Source of the DNA: Stenogyne calaminthoides
Taxonomy: Eukaryota; Streptophyta; Magnoliopsida; Lamiales; Lamiaceae
Direction of reading: 5' to 3'
DNA: 64,000 bases
Assembly: GCA_037126765.1 (NCBI GenBank)
Contig: JBBCBC010000033.1
Location: 9,872,085-9,936,084, forward strand
Position numbers and translations under genes: made by a program. How positions within the stretch are numbered: the first letter of the stretch is position 1; each line of letters starts with the position of its first letter. A model generated the notes under the pieces. That model saw only the letters and a list, made by a program, of their open reading frames with translations. It was not told where the DNA came from and searched no databases. Below are positions 58,310 to 64,000 of the stretch, in pieces.

Positions 58310-58510
58310 AATTAGTTGTTCATCATCATAATTAGTTAATCTTCATTTCCATGCAAAATGTGGGGAAAGAAATGCAGTGCATTTATGCGTGTAACATAAT
58401 TTAGCCTCTTGGATCTTGTAAACTTGATTATTAATGTATCATAATGTCAACTACTACTTTTTATAGAAATCATGGATGCTTATTGAGTTTTTATTCTAAT
58501 TCTACAAATT
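58310..58510 (+). repeat. Conserved 3' flank of the RAD-like pair
   Basis: Matches 41580-41760 on the other strand almost base for base in places (GTGGGGAAAGAAATGCAG; ATGTATCATAATGTCAAC). Probably the 3' untranslated region of both genes. 58511-58876 beyond it holds nothing recognisable. Confidence 0.8.
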
Positions 58511-58876
58511 TAAGCGTAAATTTAATTTGGGTATACTAGGACAGTAAAACGGAGTTTCGTGGGCAGCATCATTGTTCAGTTGTCTAAGGGTGTTTGGTTC
58601 ACAAGACTGAATTGATTAGGTGTGATAGAATTGAGTGGAATTGAATAAAATTGGATTGATTGGACTGTATTTGTTTGAATCAAGATATGCGTTTCAATTG
58701 TAGGATTTGATTGAGAGATTAAATGGGATACCTATTGAAATGTTATAAGCACCCTTAAATTGAATGAAAACAATCTCACTTCATTCTTGTGAATATATTC
58801 AAACAATAGAAGAACAATTTGTAATATTATATTTGTGATATGTTCTATTCACCAGAGATTGACATATCCATCCATT

Positions 58877-59995
58877 GAGGGATTTAGAGAAATTTCATTT
58901 TACGTCCTGTAAGTTTGGTTCATTTCAAAATTAATTCTTTATATTTCTGCTTTATCATTTTTGGTCCTAGGTGTACGTTTTTCGTCCTTCCTTTTTTTTG
59001 TCCAATTTTAGTCCTTTATGTTTATTTTAATTAACAAATCTATAAATTCTGTAAATTATATATAACCAATCTATAAACTAAAATCATGTAAATTAAAAAT
59101 TCAACAAATAAAATATTAATTTTTAACCAATTAAAATTATTAAAATACTAAAAATTATGATTAAATTAATAAATAAAAAAAACTATAAACTGTTAATAAA
59201 TCCTGAAAAAAGTTATTAATTAAAAAATAAATATAATAAAAGATGAAATTTTTTAAATATATTCTAAAGAATGAAAAAGTTTAAAATTATTTATTATATT
59301 TATAAAATCTTATCAAACTAACAAATTTTGATTAATATTCTGATTTTATCTATCATTTTCACAAAATTTCAGATTTTTATTTTTCTTTGGAAAAATTAAA
59401 GATTTTAAGTAAATATTTTTGGAATTTTAAATAAAAAATATATCTTTTTGGCATTTTTCAAGTAGAGCATATGTTATTTTAAACTTGGGGGACTTTCAGA
59501 TTATCTAAAATTGGGTGTATTTCAGAATTTATAATTTTTAAGAATCTAATTAATTTTCAGAATTTATTTAATAATTTTCATATTTTATTTTATTATTTTT
59601 TAATTTATTATTTTTTTTTAGAATTTACTGATATAATCTTAATTTTCAGTTTTAAGAATTTTCATATCTTATTTGGATAAAATTTTATTTTTCAGATTTT
59701 CTGAATTTTAATTTTCATATTAATATGGTGTATTTTTACAGAATTTTTAATTTAAAGATTTGTTAAAACAAATAAACATAAAGGACCAAAATTGGACAAA
59801 AGATGGACCAAAATTGGACAATTTGCCAGAATCCTCAAATTTTAAATTTTCCGACGAAAAAGGACCAAAATTGGTAAAAAAATGATGAAAATCGTACAGC
59901 CAAGGACAAAAAATGATAAAGCGGAAATATAAAGGATTTATTTTGTAATGGGTCAAACTTAAAGGACGTAAAATACAATTTTTCCGAGGGATTTA
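58877..59995. mobile_element. Mutator-like element with long inverted ends (TSD GAGGGATTTA)
   Basis: The element 58887-59985 (1,099 bp) has inverted arms: GAGAAATTTCATTTTACGTC on the left and GGAAAAATTGTATTTTACGT read inward from the right, with similarity for at least 110 bp (ctttatcatttttggtcct in both). A 10-bp direct repeat GAGGGATTTA (58877-58886, 59986-59995) flanks it. Long inverted arms with a 9-11-bp duplication point to a non-autonomous Mutator-like element. The interior is AT-rich without frames. Confidence 0.85.
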
Positions 59996-60220
59996 ATACA
60001 TTTTATACCCGCCAAGAATATCCAAATTCCAAAAATCAAACGATAGATTAGGTATGTTTGTTTTGAGATTTGTTTTGAGATTTGGCCAGATGGACTTAGG
60101 CCTTGTTTTGTTTACAGTGTTGGAAGATGCTTTCCGAATTTCAAATTCTAAATTCCGTTTTGTTTAACAAGATTTCGGTATAGAAAAATCCTTCAAAATT
60201 CTACTCTATAATACCTATAA

Positions 60221-60972
60221 GACATATCTAGTGACAGATACATACACACCAATGAATATGCAAGTGCATACCTTTTAAAAAATATATATATATATATATA
60301 TATTTTTTTTTTTATATATATGATATAAAATTCACACATTTTTATCTCAATTTTTTGTTTTTACGCATTTTCATTTGTCCAAGAGAGCGGAGCAGTGTGG
60401 AGGAGTGGGAATGTGGGATGACCCGCCCATTTATTAACTCCATTAATAATTTAAAATATTAAAAAGTAAAGTGTTAAAAAATATGTTATTATTAGGAAAT
60501 TTTCGTTTTTTCCTTTCTTCGCTGTCACCTTTTTCTACTTTACTCTTCAACTCCTCTATTACAATTGGTTATTTTTTCTCCCTTTCTATTTTTCAATGCA
60601 ATTAAAATTGTTATTATCTTTTGATTTTAGGCAATGATTATATGATTGATATTATATAAATCAAAAAGTTATGCAGGTTTCTTAAAAAAATGGGTCTCCT
60701 GTGCACCAAGTGCACCGTGCACTTCTTGTTTTACGAACATAAGTTGCACACTTCAGCGTAATAAATTATATATTTCAGTGCAATAAGTTGTATATTTTTA
60801 AAATATACTATGTAGTGCAAGATGTACTTAGTGCATACAATACCTAGCTTCTTAAAAAGAAGAGTTTTTGTGCAAATTTTTTTACCTTTTTTTATTTCTG
60901 AATTTAATTTATTAATATTTAATAATTGTGCATACCCTCCTTAAGATTTCTGGATCCGCCACTGGACACATC
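60221..60972. mobile_element. Non-autonomous hAT element (8-bp TSD gacaYatc)
   Basis: The element 60229-60964 (736 bp) begins TAGTGACAGATAC and ends GGATCCGCCACTG (inverse CAGTGGCGGATCC). The 8-bp flanks are gacatatc (60221-60228) and gacacatc (60965-60972), one mismatch. It contains (TA)n at about 60284-60304. No coding sequence. Confidence 0.75.
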
Positions 60973-61425
60973 TTACATTTTCCAAACATAATTTTTAATA
61001 TACTATTAATCATCTATCACACACTTTTTCAGTTATTATTATTTATCAAACTAAATACTCTTTCTTCTCCCTTTTTACTTTATTATCATCATATATATAA
61101 TATACACACTCTCTCTCTCTCTTTTACTATATTCTCTTTCTTCTTTTTTACAATACAAACACATCAATCATTACACAATCATTCAATCATTTCTACATTA
61201 CTTTTTATAATATAATATTATTTCTATGATATACTTTTTCAAAATTATACTCTATCAAATCTTACAAAATTTACACTCCCAAACATATATAAAATACAAA
61301 TACACATTTTACTTTATTCAAAATTCTTCCAAATCCTCCCTACATGATTTCAAATTCCCTCAAAAACTATAAACAAACAAGAACTTAGAGCTTTACGAAC
61401 CACGTCTCATTATACTTTGAGATTC
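60973..61425. other. Intergenic, no gene seen
   Basis: About 450 bp, pyrimidine-rich, with a (CT)n run at about 61110-61122. Confidence 0.4.
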
Positions 61426-61775
61426 TGATATGCCTTCTTAATTATCTAATATTAGTATTAGTGGGCTTTTTAATTTAAGTTAAAGTTTTTTAATTAAGTC
61501 TAGAATAAATAAATGAGTTGTGGGCCTTATTTCTTAGGGCATAAGTTAGGGTTAGTGTTTGAATCTATTTAAATGAGGTTTCTCTAGAATTATTATTATG
61601 TTTTTATCATAGAATTGAGCAGCCGTTTGGCTTGTGGCAGAGATTTTTTCTGTGGCAGTGATTTATTTCTCTGTGACCTCTTTTGAGGATTCCTTTCTTT
61701 TTGTTTATCAGTAAAATTTAGTGTTATTTATATTAAATTCATGTCCTTTATATATCCAATTCCTATGTTCTATCA
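61426..61775 (+). repeat. Probable 5' LTR of a Gypsy element
   Basis: TGATATGCCTTC to GTTCTATCA, 350 bp. It is followed two bases later by TGGTCCGACCTGC in the primer-binding position and, 30 bases after the LTR, by the gag start. No second copy lies in the window, so the ends are inferred from the TG...CA rule and the position of gag. Confidence 0.55.
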
Positions 61776-61804
61776 ATTGGTCCGACCTGCCGACCACTTT
61801 CAAC

Positions 61805-62146
61805 ATGACACAAACTCGTGCTACGTCTGAGAAGGAGCGACTGGAATTAGTGGAGAAGTCATTGAGCGAGCTTGGGAAGGCGGTGGCTGATCAAGCCGCA
61901 ACGCAGACAGAATTGTCCAAGAAGTTCGATCAACTCGCAGCAGCAATTATGGGTCGTCTCGAGGGTGGCTCCACCTCGTGCAACCAGGGCCCTCTGTTCA
62001 GCGAGTCCTCCATGGGGTACCCTTTCCCCGTGGGAGCATCGGCGGGTACGGCGGGACAAACACTGCCTCCCGGATACATAGTGGTTATAAGAAGACAATT
62101 ACCCCTCTTCGATAGTTCTGATTCCTTGGCTTGGTTGGCACATGCC
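61805..62146 (+). pseudogene. Ty3/Gypsy gag N-terminus, interrupted by a Copia LTR
   Basis: ATG at 61805 opens MTQTRATSEKERLELVEKSL followed by a coiled-coil-like stretch (LSELGKAVADQAATQTELSK), a Gly/Pro-rich linker, and then RRQLPLFDSSDSLAWLAHA. That end is the start of the conserved gag fold of plant Gypsy elements (pattern PxFDGxDPxGWLxRA). The frame is cut at 62147 by the LTR of another element and the rest of the Gypsy element would lie beyond it. No stop interrupts the part that is visible. Confidence 0.75.
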
Positions 62147-63990
62147 TGTTGGGGAATAAGTTGCACAGATCTATTCGGGGTGAATATTTAAATACAAATT
62201 TAATTCTTATAATTATTATTAGCATGAATTAATCCTATATTAATTCAAATAATAATCCAACAACATATCATGCATATAAAAATTCACGTAAAACCTACGC
62301 ATGCGGAATTCTACGAGTTTACGTGAACGTACCTCTTGGGATGATAGTGATCTGGCAGATTAGACTAACCAAAAGAACTTCCCAAGTATTCCCTTAGCCA
62401 TCGTTCGACTATCCGGTGGAAGGACACTTGTGAACGATTTAACAAAAGGAAAATAAATTATGTTGCACCACCTTTGTGGATTTACTAATTTTTCCAGCAC
62501 ATGGAATTGTACTTGGGAATGAAAGAATCATCCCCTATTTATAGAAAGCATAAGGTGGTCAATTTTTTAGGCCAAAAATAATGTGGGAAAATCTTTTCTT
62601 GATCTCCAAGAAATCTTGAATATATCTCCTATATTCTTTCTCCCATAATTATAATATTCCATAAAATCCCACCTACTCTTTTATTATGGTAATTTTCGAA
62701 AATATAGGGTACCAAGAATCCAAGATTTGGATCTTCTTGAATTTATGAGATATTCTTGTATTTCAAGAAATACATATCTTCCATAATATTTTTTCAAGAA
62801 AATCAAGAAAATCTTTCTTGCCCACTATATTTCAAAATTTTCGAAATCTTTATTATAGATAACAAAGTGGGAGATTTCTTGAATTTAATGAGATAATCTT
62901 GTATTCCAAGAATACATATCTTCATTCCATAACAAAATTCAAAGAAAATCTTTCTCTCAACTTATCCATAATTTTCAAAATTAATAGGGAAAAATAAGCA
63001 ACAATATTTATTTTATTTTAATCACCTTTTTCAGTTAATGGACTATATGTTGGGCTACTCAGGGGGCCTTTAGAAGAATTAAGATTGGACCTTCTAATGG
63101 ACCTTGAATATCTAATATTGAGCCACAATATTATTCAAGCCCATTAATATTAATTAATCCCACTACATAATTAATATTGCACTATTCATCTTAACCCATA
63201 TTACAGTCAATATGACTCCCGGTTATTATTTCCCATGTTTAAGATTATCTAGCCCATTAATTAATTCAAGCCACTGAAATAGCTTTCCATTAATTAATAT
63301 CTTTTATCCTTGGTCAAGAAACGGTTCAACATTATTATCCATACCGGAAACTAATTCCACTTGCAAGATTTGGTATGATAAAGCTTATGAACCTCCCAAG
63401 GGGGCAAATCAAACAAGCGTACTTGCACACGATTCTTCGTATTAAATCTTAGCAATCACATGTGACTAATAATATTGCCCAAGATAAAAAGTATTGAATC
63501 TCGTTGATTCTCTACCCATGATAAGTCAAAGCAATAGTTACCAATCACACGTGATCCTATTTAAGGAACGAAGATTAAGAAATAACGAACCACTGAGGTC
63601 TAATTCTTCCTTATTCAGTTCTGAAGAATTTGTCCTCCTGTAGGTCCTATTCAGTGCATCAGTCATGCACTAGTTTAATCTCTTGGTCAAGACAAGCCAA
63701 TCCGAGCCTTACACTTCAACCTTTCGCGATGGGTTGTTCATTTCCATCTAGGTCGTGAATGGCGTACTTTTAGTTACAAGGGACTGTTAATTTAATCTTC
63801 TGTGATCTGGTATCACTAAATTAACTACAATGTAACACGTACGACTTATTGAACAGTTATGCAGTAAATATATGTAACATTCGATAATATTTAAAGCATC
63901 AGTGATAAACAATTTATTTCAGTAAATAAGTCCGAAATTCAGTTTTGATTATACAAAGTAAAAAGCATACTTTCTAGTATAATCCCAACA
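62147..63990 (-). repeat. 3' LTR of a minus-strand Copia element
   Basis: On the minus strand it starts TGTTGGGATTATACTAG at 63990 and ends TTCCCCAACA at 62147 (1,844 bp, TG...CA). It is preceded by the polypurine tract AGTGGGAGAT (64000-63991), the same tract as in the plus-strand Copia at 3745-3754. Its far end shares text with the LTR that ends at 5362 (ttccgcatgcg..., tttacgtg). It lies inside a Gypsy gag gene, so it is the younger insertion. Internal sequence and duplication lie beyond the window. Confidence 0.85.
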
Positions 63991-64000
63991 ATCTCCCACT
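63991..64000 (-). other. Polypurine tract of the minus-strand Copia element
   Basis: AGTGGGAGAT on the minus strand, immediately before the LTR start at 63990. The element's pol genes would lie to the right of the window. Confidence 0.8.

Overview
This is nuclear DNA of a flowering plant, almost certainly a eudicot. It has AT-rich intergenic sequence, spliced genes with GT/AG introns, plant-type Copia and Gypsy retrotransposons, a Helitron, CACTA, hAT, Mutator-like and Stowaway elements, and two RADIALIS-like (RAD-like) single-repeat MYB genes. The RAD-like genes and general repeat style would fit an asterid such as a member of Lamiales, but that is a guess. Only the two RAD-like genes look like intact host genes; nearly everything else is mobile DNA or decayed gene copies.

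Layout. 1-8869: a nest of Copia elements. A minus-strand Sirevirus-like LTR (103-1661, primer-binding site at 90-100) abuts the 3' half of a plus-strand Copia (1662-5362, LTR 3755-5362). This in turn abuts a minus-strand Sirevirus-like pol remnant (5363-8140) joined to part of its own LTR (8142-8869). 9135-14360 and 14565-41500: two direct copies of a segmental duplication. Copy 1 has been hit by a Mutator-like MITE (9654-10140, 9-bp duplication), two Stowaway-like MITEs and a chain of four short Gypsy-type LTRs (11177-13807, duplication GATAC). Copy 2 has been split by a Helitron (15573-40963) whose two ends can be placed because copy 1 keeps the unoccupied site.

The Helitron has a 5' TC end, a 3' hairpin plus CTAG end, and A/T flanks. 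It carries two groups of B3-domain (REM-like) exons (16463-20662) and an RPA70-like single-strand-DNA-binding gene (37248-40021) just inside its 3' end. No Rep/helicase is visible. A 13.9-kb Sirevirus-like Copia element (23127-37028, duplication CATCA) sits just downstream of the TATA box of the RPA-like gene and cuts the gene from its promoter.

41784-42020 (minus) and 58052-58309 (plus) are the RAD-like pair, in inverted orientation about 16 kb apart, with matching promoter and 3' flanks. The minus-strand copy has lost its C-terminal tail through a nonsense change. Between them lie three CACTA-type elements, each with a 3-bp duplication (43448-45666 TAT; 46793-48623 ATG; 49799-50772 GGT), a miniature LTR element (52867-53138), an 85-bp minisatellite, a LINE 3' end, a MULE N-terminal exon and a hAT element (56220-56751).

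58510-64000: a long-TIR Mutator-like element (58887-59985), a hAT element (60229-60964), and the 5' end of a Gypsy element (LTR and start of gag) interrupted at 62147 by a minus-strand Copia LTR (62147-63990) whose polypurine tract is the last ten bases of the window.
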